DNA of 64,000 nucleotides, taken from positions 3,606,001 through 3,670,000 of the forward strand of contig NC_053043.1 in NCBI RefSeq assembly GCF_003473485.1, written 5' to 3'. Numbering within the stretch: the stretch's first letter is position 1; each line of letters opens with the position of its first letter. Shown in pieces: positions 1-10,925 of the stretch. The position numbers and the translations under genes are program-made. The stretch is from Medicago truncatula. Lineage: Eukaryota > Streptophyta > Magnoliopsida > Fabales > Fabaceae. The notes beneath the pieces are model-generated. The model saw only the letters and a program-made list of their open reading frames with translations, was not told where the DNA came from and ran no database searches.

Positions 1-1486
1 AATATTTTCATTAAAATATAGATAATAGATATTTTGCATTTTCATACTAAAATAAATTATACGTATATTTTTCAATGATATCAATAATATAACAAATATA
101 ATATGGATTCCTATCTTTAGACACCCAATTCGACTGTAAAGTATTTTTTTTTTTTTTTGGTTTTTTTTTTCTTAATTTACGGTGGATTTCTCTGATTTTT
201 TTTTTTTTTTTTAAGGATGAATTTATTTGATTATGGAGTCCACATTGGTATAGAAGAAATGATTTTGGAGATGTAAATAGCAATGGCTTGAAGCAAACTG
301 AAGTTTGTGGTTTTAAGGATAATCGTATTAAAATCAAAATAGCATTAATTTCGTCAATAGTGTTTTACCCTTATAATATAGACGACTTTTGGTTTATTTT
401 TGAAAAAAAAAAAAAAAACCCGGTAATATGAAGATTCTCTAGCTTTGAACCCTGATACCATCTGATTTGACAAAAACACTGACATGACACGTTGACCGTG
501 TATTTTTGCTTATGTGGTGCGAAGACTATGTAATTTTGATGATGTGCAATGATGACTTAACTTTTATAATGTTTTTCATTTATTTTTGTTTTCAACTATT
601 TTTTTTATTAATTAACAATTATTTAAAAAAAATTACATTTCATGTTCATAAATCCATCAAATTCTTTGGCGTTAATAAACTAAAACCTCAATTCTTTTTT
701 CCAAGATTGCTAGTTTTTATTTTATTTTATCTCTCCACCATCATCATCTTCATCACCAAACTCAATAGAAACACGCATAAACATTACCCATTTCTTACGC
801 GTCTTCATTTCCACTCATAAAGCCACAAGACCCAACCAGACAGACTCACACAAACACCTTGCAAAAACATCTAAAACAGCAGAGAAAAGTGACGAAACTC
901 AACTTAACCCCAGCCCTACGACAATAGAAACAGAGGCGAGCATGATAACACTATAAGAGTTGAGACCAGCTCAGCCACACAAGCACAACAACAACACAAA
1001 ACCAAGCCATCACAACGCTGCCGAAAAATGAGGTTTCTACATTGACCTCTTTTGTTAATTGGATGAAGGGTTTATCAGATTTTGTAAATTTAAGATTTTG
1101 AGTTTTTAGTTGATGTGGAAAAAAATGAGTTGTGAGCTTCAAATTGAGTTCTAATTTTGTGAAATAAATTTCAACTATGTTATTTTATTTCAGGTTCATA
1201 AATAAGTTGTTAGTGATGATGATGAATGGAGTTGTTGGTGTTTGTAAAGTTGATTTCTTGGATTTGAGATGAAGGAGATTAATGATGAAAAAGAATGTTA
1301 TTTTTATTTTTTAAATAAGCCATGGAGAAAATGAAGTAAAAAAATTGAAAAATTAAATTAATTATACATTAGTGTTTTTGCCTAGTCAGATAACATCATT
1401 GTCCAAAATCAAAGAATCTTCATGTTACATGGATGGAATCTAAACTTTTCTTTTACAGGGGTTAACCGAAAGTCGCCTATATTACA
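1..1486. other. AT-rich intergenic DNA, no gene seen
   Basis: Long A and T tracts (for example near 142-215 and 401-418) and only short, low-complexity open frames. I see no splice-consistent gene, no conserved protein motif and no element with matching ends. Confidence 0.6.
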
Positions 1487-1530
1487 GGGTAAAACACTTT
1501 CTTTTTTTTAACAATACGGGGTAAAACACT
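1487..1530 (-). repeat. Tail-only retroinsertion scar (20-nt insert)
   Basis: The direct repeat GGGTAAAACACT occurs at 1487-1498 and again at 1519-1530. Between them lie 20 nt that on the minus strand read roughly TATTGTTAAAAAAAA followed by GAA. A short A tract bounded by a target-site-like duplication is what an extremely 5'-truncated LINE insertion would leave. Replication slippage is the alternative. Confidence 0.5.
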
Positions 1531-1549
1531 ATTAACTTTTTTTTTAATA

Positions 1550-1717
1550 CTCCCTCCGTCTCACAATTATTGTCTCTTTAGCATTTTTTCTTTTTCTCAA
1601 AATAATTGTCACTAACTACAATTAATAAGGGTGTTTTAGTAAATGCAACTATTTTTACATCATTTTCTTAATAATCGTGCACAAACTTTAAACACCAATA
1701 TTGTGAGACGGAGGGAG
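1550..1717. mobile_element. Stowaway-type MITE (Tc1/Mariner), 168 bp
   Basis: The left end reads CTCCCTCCGTCTCACAATTA and the right end is its near-perfect inverse, ending GAGACGGAGGGAG. CTCCCTCCGT is the hallmark Stowaway terminus. The left flank has the expected TA, while the right flank is CA, so one copy of the duplication has mutated. No coding capacity. Confidence 0.85.
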
Positions 1718-1921
1718 CAATTAACAAGAGAAAACCCAAATGAAGTCTTACATAAGTTTAGAGGAGATAGATATGGCAAGTGGTGGCAGAGTAGGGGAGA
1801 GAGGGAGGATGGGAGAAGAATGACCCAGACAATAACTGGGAAAGATGGGACCAGCCAACTAGAAGACAAAATCTCAGATGTAGATATTTTTTTTAAGGTT
1901 CACCGTTGGTCCTTTTCTTAA

Positions 1922-2491
1922 GGCTTTGTTTGGATGACCAAAGAAAGTGAAAGGAAAGAATGGGAAAGGAAAGATTGTTTAAGGAAAGAAAAAGAGTAGA
2001 AAGTGAGAGGATTGTTTTGGTTGTTTGATACAAAAGAAAGTGGAGTAGAAAATTGAAGGAAAGAAAAACATACATTTGGTAATTGACATAAATACCCTTA
2101 AACAAAAATAGTAGTATTTTATTATATATAAACAATAAATAATTGTTTACAGTTCAAAGTAAAAATAAAATGGAACAGAACAATCATATTACAAAAAAAG
2201 TTAAGAGGGGGAATTATTTTCCTTAAAAAGAAAGGGGGGAATTAATTAAAAAAAAGAAAAAGTTAGCTGTGATTGAAGAAAAAAAAATATAAAAGTTTGG
2301 TGGGGCATTTTAGATATTTTAAACAAAACACATGTGTTCCTCAACCTCTCCGTTTCTATGTGGGTGGAAAGTTTTCCAACGTGGGTTCCACCTATATTCT
2401 TTCTTTCTTTCTGGTTCTAAACAACTGAAAGTCTTTCTTTCATTTATCTTTCTTTCCTTATCACAATCTTTTCTTTGAAACAAACATAGCC
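1922..2491. mobile_element. PIF/Harbinger (Tourist-like) MITE, 570 bp
   Basis: The ends are inverted: GGCTTTGTTTGGA on the left against GGCTATGTTTGTTTC on the complement of the right. The element is bounded by a TAA trinucleotide on both sides (1919-1921 and 2492-2494), the TWA target duplication typical of PIF/Harbinger. Subterminal purine-rich AAAGGAAAG motifs on the left mirror CTTTCTTTC motifs on the right. No transposase remnant seen. Confidence 0.7.
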
Positions 2492-3038
2492 TAAGGGTCT
2501 ATATTAGGGCTCTGAACCAGATTTCTGGCAAAATATGTTTGGATATGGTCAAACCGGGTTTTAATGCAGTTTTGAACGAGATTTTTATTTTAATTCAAAC
2601 TTAATTTCGTGTGTGTTTGGTTCTGCGGTGATGAAAATTGATTTTTACTGAATTGATTTTGATAGAATTGATTTTGTCTAAAAGTGAGTTGAACTTAATT
2701 GAATTATGTTTGGATATATTAAAATAAAAGTGATTTTTATTAATTCATGTTGTTTGGATAGTTTGAATTAAAATTGATTTTTGGTGTATAATTACCAAAA
2801 TGGGTATGTTTAATTAAAATTAGATTTCTTTTCTATTTTATAGCATAAATTAAATGTATGTTGTATTAATAAATTTAATCATTTTTTTGACAAAAAATTA
2901 AATTTTACCATTTATAAACTATTTTGAAAAAATCAATCATTGGTTATTAATTTAATTATTTAATTGATTTTGTTTTCTTTTGAAAGGTTATATCATAATT
3001 TTTTTAAATATAACAAATACAAATATTTAAAGGCAATA
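2492..3038. other. Intergenic; one end of a possible split PIF-like element
   Basis: From about 2608 the sequence runs GTGTGTTTGGTTCTGCGGTG followed by ATTGATTTT-type motifs. This resembles a Tourist-like terminus, and a similar sequence occurs in CCT3 intron 1 near 54.66 kb. The facing end may be the inverted GTTTGG-type sequence near 7.65 kb, separated by later insertions. No gene. Confidence 0.35.
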
Positions 3039-3056
3039 ACATAATGTCAATATTTA

Positions 3057-3637
3057 AATACAAATATTTAAACCTTTCTGCAAGTGACTCAATCATGTTT
3101 TCTCTTTTCCCTTTCTCTCTTGTGAGCCGTCACCAAAATCCTAGTTTCTTCTCCTTCATCCATCAAAGATGGGTGATTTATGGTCAACTTTTGACTCAAA
3201 ATCACCCCTCTAACTTGTTTTTCTCTTTTCCTTTTCTTGAAATAAGTGATTTTCATATCTATTTCGTTTTTTATTTTGTGATTTCATCGTCTTCGTGCGA
3301 CGTTGGTTTGTTCGTCGTCTTTGTGCGACGTTGTTTGTTTGGTTTGTTTCTCTCAGATATTTGATCCGTTCAAATTGCTATATCAACTTCGATCCAGTGC
3401 AGATCCAATCAATGACTTTGACGTCATCCATGTTGCAGATCCGAAGACATGGTTATTCCGGAGATTTAAATATAGTCATATGTGTAGGCATTTGTACTTT
3501 GCCGTTTTATGCTATTAACATGGATGTTGTGAGCCTGTTCACAGATTCATCCTTTTTGTTTTTAGCGAATTTGCATTATATCGAAGTACTATATAAATTT
3601 GAATGAATGAATATTTTTTATTTTGTCAAAAAAAAAA
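3057..3637 (+). mobile_element. Poly(A)-tailed non-LTR retroinsertion, 581 bp
   Basis: A perfect 18-bp direct repeat, ACATAATGTCAATATTTA, flanks this segment at 3039-3056 and 3638-3655. The segment ends with an A tract preceded by TTTTGTC. Long target duplications plus a 3' A tail identify target-primed reverse transcription. The body has short open frames only and no recognisable reverse transcriptase, so it is either a 5'-truncated LINE 3' end or a retrocopy of an untranslated RNA. Confidence 0.7.
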
Positions 3638-5110
3638 ACATAATGTCAATATTTATAAAATAATTAGAGCATAGCGTTGGTGCACTAATAGAAACATGGC
3701 TTAATTGTTATTTTCGTCCCTTAACTATTTATTTAGTATCGCTTTGGTCCCTTGATTAAAATTTGTTATGTTTTGGTATTTTAAGTTTATCTCTGTTACA
3801 TATTTTAGTCCTTTCCGTTAAATTTAATTCAAAAACGTTAGGGTTTAATAAAAATGTTAGGGTTTAATAAAAAAATATTAACTGCTATACACGTGTCATT
3901 ATTTCATTGGATCTGAAAATTTTATATTTTTTCCACAGCTTCATCATCATCATCATTAAAACCTTCATCATACAACTTTTCTCATGTAACAAAAAAAAAA
4001 TCTACTATTTTCTTCTTATCACTACATCATCATCATCATCATCTTCACTCTCTCATCACTACCTTTAAAAACAACACCTAATATCATCATACCCATAAAT
4101 CTTCTAACAACAACACATAACATTGAGTTAAAATTCTGCATAAATCTTCATAAATCCAAACCTTCATCGTAGGAACATTGAGAGTTGTTTCCCTCAATAA
4201 AATCCAGCAACAAACAACAATTGATTAAATCCATAAGAAAATCCTCAAACCCAAATGAAATTGATTGAATCCATGAATCAACAACAACAACAACAATTGA
4301 ATCCATGAATCAACACAACACATTTCCGAGATCCTCGTCATAGCTGACAGTTTAGAAGGAGATTTTCAATTTACAGTAGCAAGGAATTTGGAATTAGAAT
4401 TAGGAGTGGATCTCTGTGTTTCTTCTTAACATCTATCATCTTTTTTCTTCATTGAATATGGAATTGATGAATGGAAGAGGAAGAAGAGTTGGGATAAAAG
4501 AATTGGAATGATATGATTTTTTGGTGAAGGACAATCAGAGAAAAAGAGTTAGGAGAGATTTGCTGCACTTTTGCTTGAATATTAGGTGTTGAATGATTTA
4601 GGGATTTGCTGCAAAAACATGATGAAGGAAGAAGCAAAGATCCAAGATAAAAATTCATAAATGGGCATCGAAATAATGGTTTTTTGAGAGAAGAAGATGA
4701 TGAAGATGAAGTAGATAAAATAGTCACAAGGAAGGGAGGGGGTTTGAATTGTGACCCTTTAAAAATTAAACCTGTAACTTAAAATTGATTCTCAAGTTGA
4801 AACTTGGAATGGTTAAGTTAAAAGCAGACTTTCAGAACGTTCTGATGTCTCAGTGCAAAAACAGTTTAATAAAGTAAATGTGTTTGTGTGTGTTGTGTAT
4901 GCAGTAAGTGAAGAGTATAGGGAAGAGAGAATCAACACACAGAGAATTTATAGTGGTTCCCCCAATGTGGGTTAGTCCACTCCTCACAATCTTGTGAGAG
5001 TTTCCACTATGATGCTTGAGATAACCTCTCAAATCCCGCACCTTACAATATGCGTTCACCTGAACACTTACAACTTTGTATTCTCTAAGCCTCAGCAAGC
5101 TTGCACCTTG

Positions 5111-5366
5111 TTGCTAAGTTAACCACTTAGACTTTTACAAATTCAGCTCAAACTAACATTTTAGTACCCCTAAAGCTAGATGAGATTTGTTTTTCTTCTT
5201 GCTAAGTTATCTACTTAGACTTTTACTCCTTCTGCTCAAACTAACACTTTAGTACCCCTAAAGCTAGATGAGACTTTCTTTTCTTCTTGCTAAGTTACCC
5301 ACTTAGACTTTTGCACCTTTAGCTCAAACTAACACTTTAGTACCCCTAAAGCTAGATGAGACTTTA
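5111..5366. repeat. Three tandem copies of an 88-bp unit
   Basis: TTGCTAAGTT begins at 5111, 5199 and 5287, exactly 88 bp apart. Each unit contains ACTTAGACTTTT and TTTAGTACCCCTAAAGCTAG. The last copy fades near 5366. Confidence 0.85.
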
Positions 5367-5399
5367 CAAGATGTTTGAAGCTTGAATGATTGAAATCAG

Positions 5400-5731
5400 A
5401 CAAGAGAAGAAAGGAAGGAAGTGTTATCTTTAAAGAGATAACAGAAAGAATTGATTTACACTACAAGAAGATATTAAAGAATATTCAGTGATGATCAATT
5501 CAGATGCTAAAGCTTCAAAACAACCCCAAGTTGTTTTTCTTGTATGCTTTGCAATTTGTGTGGAGTTAATGTTTGAGAATCAAACAGAGGAGGAAGAAGA
5601 AGTTATCTTTAAAAGAGATAACAAAGAGTATTGATGTGCACTAAGGAAACAAGAGCCTTAGAGATTGATCAATTTCAATTTGCAAGAGCTTCAAACAATC
5701 TTTGTTGTTTTCTTGTATGTTTTGCAATGGT
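5400..5731. repeat. Diverged tandem duplication, about 177-bp period
   Basis: Two related segments (about 5400-5554 and 5577-5731) share GTTATCTTTAAAGAGATAAC-like palindromes, a TGATCAATT block and a TTTTCTTGTATG.TTTGCAAT block in the same order. Confidence 0.6.
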
Positions 5732-7302
5732 GCAAGTTTTGCTAAGGCTTTGATCTCTATTTATAGAGTCTTTGAGCTCATATAGCCGTTGTAAGGTGCC
5801 TAATGGTGTTATGCCACGTGTCCTGGGTCCCACAAGCTTTTACTTGAAAATCTGGGTGAACATTCTGACCATCATAATGTTGTTGTGTTCCCAGGATGAA
5901 CATCAGAATGTTGTTGTGTTCTTCATCAGAATGTTGATATTCATGATGTTCTTCATCTAGGTTCATCAATGATGAATGTCTGATGAGTTTCTAGGTTTAT
6001 CCAATACGTGATATGAGATTTGTTGGGCTTTATCCACCAAAAAGTAACTTCTCCATATCCATCAAAAGTTGATGGATAAAGTATGATAAAGTTATCAAAT
6101 CTGTCTTGGACTTGGTGCAGGAGAGAGATAGTGGATCTGCAATCTTCAGGCCCATGCTTTTAGAAGATTTGCTTGATTTTGTTCAGAGTACATGTTATCT
6201 CTGATGCAAGTTCTCCTTTTGCTACCTTTTTTTCTTTCTACCAACTACACTGTTCATAGCTGGAAGCATGTGCAGAAGAGAACATTCTGACCATCAGAAT
6301 GTTTCATTTGCTCTTACTTTAGGATGATTTGTAAGACTACTTTTGATGTAATCAATCCCAATAGTAGAGACATAACTGAAGTGCAGTAAAGTAACCTCTA
6401 GGATAATATCCTTTATGGAATATTCCTAGAACTTCAAGTGTTCATAGTCTTGAATGAACCTTGAAGACCTTTTTGACACTTTTGTTTGTCCAAGCCTTTA
6501 TTGCTGATACATTCATGCAATTGTACTTTCCTAGACATATATTTATGTCACGTTGTAGTTTGCATGTTCTTCATGTTCTTGATGATTCTGGGTTTGCTTA
6601 TGAACAACCTTCTGAATTATCATCAGAACGTTCTGATCAACTTCACTGATCAACTTTCTGAACTTCAGAATTAGTTCGTGGATTCAATGTCCTTTGATTT
6701 CATGTATCTTGGTATTATTCAAACCTTGTTCATGTCTTAGTAAAACACTCAAGAGCACAAGTTAAATAACAAAGAATTAATCAAAGTTCATTTAATCATT
6801 AATCATTAAAGTTTATTATCTTTAAAATTAATTAGGGATTTTTCCTCAACAGAAGATGATAAAGAATATGAGGGAGGGAGGAAGATGAACCATTTTTGTT
6901 GAATTTAAAATTTCTGGTTTTTTAATTTTTGATTTTTAAATTTCTGGGTTTAGGTGATGAAGGTGTGATGAAGATGAGAAAGGAAGAAGATGAAGAAATG
7001 AGAAAAAAAAAAGTTGGTGATGATTTCCTATAAGATAAAATAGGCTTTCATGATCCAACGGCCCTCTTTTAAGAAAAAAGATCAAATGGTTAAAATTAAT
7101 TTTTTTAATATGGTTTACGGTGGACCACCTAAATCTTGGTCCACTTAAGACATTTGAGGTTAATATATTAACAAAAGGGACCAAATTGTGTAACGAAAAT
7201 TAACTTAAAATATCAAAACGGAATAAATTTTAATTAAGGAATCAAAGCGATACTAATTAAAATTAATTAAGGAACGAAAATAGCAATTAAGCATAGAAAC
7301 AT

Positions 7303-8189
7303 TTTGTTATGTTATTAAAAAAAAAAAAAAAATTGTTATCATTGCCGGTAAAGAGAAAAGGGTATATGCGTTAAATAAAACCCAGTTCTAATCATCTAAA
7401 AAAAACCATTTAGAATGAAAAGAAAAGTAATAACTGAAAATATACAAGGACAGTAAGGGAAGAAGCCAGCCCCCACACAGGCAAAATCGATTTACACTGC
7501 CGCAGAAGCTACTATTCCTAACTTCTATTGGAATCCGATTTTAAAAGCCAGAATTGATTTTTCAAAAAACACCCAAACAAATATTTGGTAAAGCAAACTC
7601 ACTTTTACACTTGCAAACGTACGTCTACCATAACGTGCAACCAAACGGCCACTTCATTGCAAACGTTCCATATTGTTAAACGCACGTCACAATAATAGAC
7701 ACGGTAGAAATAGGGTATATGATTACAAACTTATAAACAAGGAATATGATTAGAAACTTCATGCTCTCATATCACGTAGCTATAGAGTTACGAAACACCG
7801 TTAAAAAACAAATCACATACTTGTAAAAAATTCACAAGCAACTCAAAATTATGTGATGGTTGAATTGTATCAAATAGTCACTTCACTATAAAGAATCATA
7901 TAGGTACAAATTCACAAGCAACTTAAAAAATTCACAAACAATCGTAACCAAATGTTAGAAGAAGGAGAAGAGATTGAATAATGTGGTGAACTATAGGCCT
8001 TTGGACTCATGTGATTCAGACTCAATTTGAGGATAGCTTGAGAATCTGAGTCATTGTTAGGATTACTAGTTCCATATAAGTGGTTGTTATTCTCATCCTC
8101 TTCAAACTATGCAAAGTGGAGGTTCATTTCCTTGATATTTTCTTCTCATTCTTTCTCCGCGTTCACAACTTCTTTTATCCTTGTAGGTT
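7303..8189. other. Intergenic, no gene seen
   Basis: AT-rich DNA with a long A tract near 7318-7333. Around 7490-7660 is an inverted PIF-like end (complement begins GGCCGTTTGGTTG). No coding feature. Confidence 0.5.
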
Positions 8190-8923
8190 GATAATTTAAT
8201 CGTCTTTGGATATTCGTGGATAAAATATGTCATGAGTACATGACAGATACCTCAATGGATATCTATGGATAAAATAAACGAATATTTTAATTATCTGTAA
8301 TTTAAATGATGCAAATATGGATTGGATGATATTTACATTCGTAGATATTTGAATCCACTATTAAAATAATTAAATTATATGAATAATCTTACCGTGATTT
8401 CAATTTCAATCAAAAAACCCTAACACTATACAATATTATTACATAACACTTCAATTCTTCTCTAAAATAAGGAACTTTAATTATGTTTTTGTCGAATCAA
8501 ATAACTTTGTTTTGTTAAATGTGATTAACTTTATTTATGTTTTTCTCAAGGAACATTGTTTTTGTTAAATGTGATTAATTTTTTTGGGTTATGAATGAAA
8601 AGTATGTATATTATTATATTTTTGTAAAAATAAGAAAATGAATGGGTTGAACTTTGTTGTTAAATTTTAGGTAATTATAGCTTAAAAAAATAAGTAATTA
8701 TAAAAAAAAAGTTACAAAAATGATTTTTTTTTAAAAGTGTCATCCATGAATATTTGTATATACATGTGGGCAGGGGGTACCTCAAATTCCCATGAATTAC
8801 ACATTTAACCAATATATGCACGGATATACTGAGGGCATGTTTATCATATTTATCTATCGGGACGGATACAAATATCATATTATCCACACCCACGAATATC
8901 CATTTACATCCTAATTTATCCTC
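8190..8923. mobile_element. Degraded TIR element (TGGATATTCGTGG family)
   Basis: TTGGATATTCGTGGATAAAATAT near 8206 is mirrored by ATCCACACCCACGAATATCC near 8882-8901, so the ends are inverted copies. Target duplications are not clear. The interior holds a 55-bp-scale tandem duplication near 8465-8585 with the shared block TTTGTTAAATGTGATTAA. Confidence 0.4.
8668..8702 (+). repeat. Tail-only retroinsertion scar (11-nt insert)
   Basis: TAGGTAATTATA (8668-8679) and TAAGTAATTATA (8691-8702) flank GCTTAAAAAAA. One mismatch separates the two flanks. Confidence 0.35.
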
Positions 8924-9901
8924 ATCAAAAGCTTCCCTCGAACTACATTTCCTCTTCTTGCGTAAAGGATGTTGAGTAGTGTATTTCCTAATGCGAGGTG
9001 CTTCCTCTTCAACCGCAGAAAACAAGGTCCAACAACCACGAACCATTGGAAACCGCTGTAAAGATCAACTAGCTCCACCCTGAAATATGGTTTTACCAGA
9101 AAAACGTAAAAGTGTTTGATTATATTTTTATCACTGACCACTTCTGAAATATGTTTATTATTTTTCTATTAATTAAATATTAAAAAATTAATTCATACAT
9201 AATTGAAGACTAATTTTTTGTCATATGATTTTTTTAAAGTTGTGCTATTCGAAAGAAAATGTCCCGAAAATATCACGAGTAATTAAAACCGTTAGATCTT
9301 GGCTCAAGTGGAAAACATGGGTGACCAAAGATTGAAAAGGTGGAGGAGGGGTATTAATTAATGAACTAGCATCGTGATCTTCTCGTGGTATAATTTTTCT
9401 TGAATGCGGGCATTTCCTTATTTATTTATTTTTTTAAATTGATCCATTGGATATTTTTATCACAAACTAAAAGCTAGATTTTTCTCTTTAAATATGGGAT
9501 TTTCAATATTTTTTTCTATATTAATTATATAAAAAATTATATTAATTATAAAACTTTATATATTAATTAAATAATCTATCTAATAGTATAAATACCACAT
9601 TTTAGAACCCTAAAATCAAAATCTCACAAAAAGTACGTTGTAACCTTAAAACTCGTTCGAAGAGCGGACAACACAGAAGGAGGGAGAATGCGGTTGGAAT
9701 TGTGGGTGTGATAGAAATTCACTCGCTTTGGAGGCATCTTGCACCACCATTTTATACAGAAAGAAAGGTAACACTACTTTCCGTCATCAAAGATTATTGC
9801 ATATGTAGTTTGTTAAATAAATCTTCAAATTCCATGAAAAAATTGGTATTAATTACTTGATCCGATATACATTAATAATATTCAATATTGATCTACAAAC
9901 C
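8924..9901. other. Intergenic, no gene seen
   Basis: AT-rich, with open frames that are short and unlike known proteins. Nothing else recognised. Confidence 0.5.
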
Positions 9902-10418
9902 TAGGCATGACAACATAATCCGCCCCCGTCCAAACTGGGCGTAGGTGCTGGGAAAATTCGATTTTTTGGTACGAGGGAGAGGACGGGGGATGCTTATACA
10001 TGCCCTGCATCCACCCCCGTCCCATCCCCCTTATTGAAATTTACCTTATTATATTTAATAATCATATACCCATTAACTTACACATACGTACCAAACTCTT
10101 TTAATATATTGTTACTCTTTAGAAACATGCTTATTAGAATTATCTTGCTCTTTTGAAAGAGGTCTGTCAGATCTTTTATTATTAATTTAATCTTTTTTGT
10201 TGATATAAAAAATGAAAAAAACATGCAACTTTTTAATTATTTTTTTAAGAAATACAATTTCCGTGGATTGTAGTGAAGGTGGACGGGGAAACTCACTCCC
10301 ATTGGAAGTGGGAGTTCAATTGTTACCTCCGAAAGGGTTTGGGGCAGGTGCATGTACATGAAAGCGGGAGCAGGGCCGATAATGCTTAAACTCACTCCCC
10401 GCCCCGTTGTCATGCCTA
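9902..10418. mobile_element. GC-rich-ended MITE-like element, 517 bp
   Basis: TAGGCATGACAAC at the left and its exact inverse GTTGTCATGCCTA at the right bound a segment with CCGCCCCCGTCC-like blocks at the left, GGACGGGG/GGGGCAGG blocks inside and CCCCGCCCCG at the right, strongly contrasting with its AT-rich surroundings. A related copy lies at 42.63-43.04 kb. No convincing target duplication and no coding capacity. Confidence 0.6.
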
Positions 10419-10834
10419 TTTGAACCCCTACCTCTTATTTTTTTACTTCCTCTAGTCTATTTGAACCCTAGCACCCACCACCCACCCCCCTTTTTACTTC
10501 CTCTAGACTTATATGTTAGCAAAGATTTTTTTTTTTTTAACTTCATTGAATAATGAATATACCCAGTGTATAATATTGACCGGATTCATCAATTATTCAA
10601 TAAATTTGAAAAAAAATATAGATATAGATTATTTATCTATTAACTTAAAAAAAAATATAGATTAATTGTATTTTTCCGATCAATTTTTTATTATAATTCC
10701 CAAAAAGTTGACAAAAAATAATGAGAACCTTCCTTGAGAAGCTCCTTGTTTGGCAAGATTCAAAACTCATTTTTGCATTTTGAATTATTATTTATTTTTT
10801 TGTATAGATCATTCAATTTTTACATTCAGTTGGC
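10419..10834. other. Upstream region of the SDE5-like gene
   Basis: AT-rich DNA with a small duplication of ACTTCCTCTAG.CT (near 10444-10510). No gene; it probably contains the promoter of the downstream gene. Confidence 0.4.
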
Positions 10835-10842
10835 TATATAAA
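10835..10842 (+). promoter_or_regulatory. Likely TATA box of the SDE5-like gene
   Basis: TATATAAA stands about 85 bp before a plausible first-exon donor (CAG|GTAATT, donor at 10926), in a stretch otherwise free of TATAAA near the gene. A start site near 10870 is inferred. Confidence 0.45.
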
Positions 10843-10925
10843 TCATTCAAAACGAAAGTGAGAGCAATTGTTGATAACTTTCTACTATATCATTCTCTTA
10901 GCACACACAACACTATCCAATTCAG

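Larger units (their letters stand above)
4702..6850. repeat. Unclassified 2.1-kb repeat nested in the MULE-like element
   Basis: It starts near GGAAGGGAGGGGGTTTGAATTG and ends near GATTTTTCCTCAAC. AGAAGATGAT occurs at both borders (4692-4701 and 6851-6860) and could be a target duplication, although the surroundings are GAA/GAT-rich. The interior contains tandem repeats and several AGAACGTTCTGA-type palindromes (near 4835, 5861, 6281 and 6625). No terminal repeats, coding domain or primer-binding site were found, so I do not assign a family. Confidence 0.5.
3698..7292. mobile_element. MULE-like element with long TIRs, non-autonomous
   Basis: The left end (GGCTTAATTGTTATTTTCGT) and the complement of the right end (GCTTAATTGCTATTTTCGTT) stay alignable for more than 100 bp. 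Matching ATAGAAACAT occurs immediately outside both ends (3688-3697 and 7293-7302), a 9-10 bp target duplication as in Mutator-like elements. The interior is CAT/ATC-rich on the left and purine-rich on the right, and carries a later 2.1-kb insertion. No MURA-type transposase is visible. Confidence 0.75.

Noticed and set aside
3044-3606. Open frames within the retroinsertion as a gene
   Set aside because: Phe/Ser-rich frames without conserved motifs. The segment is bounded by a target duplication and a poly(A) tail.
4702-6850. An LTR retrotransposon
   Set aside because: No pair of direct terminal repeats, no TG..CA ends and no gag or pol motifs were seen.
8675-9141. Two overlapping minus-strand frames of 76-123 codons
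   Set aside because: They contain no recognised domain and overlap a TIR-type repeat end.
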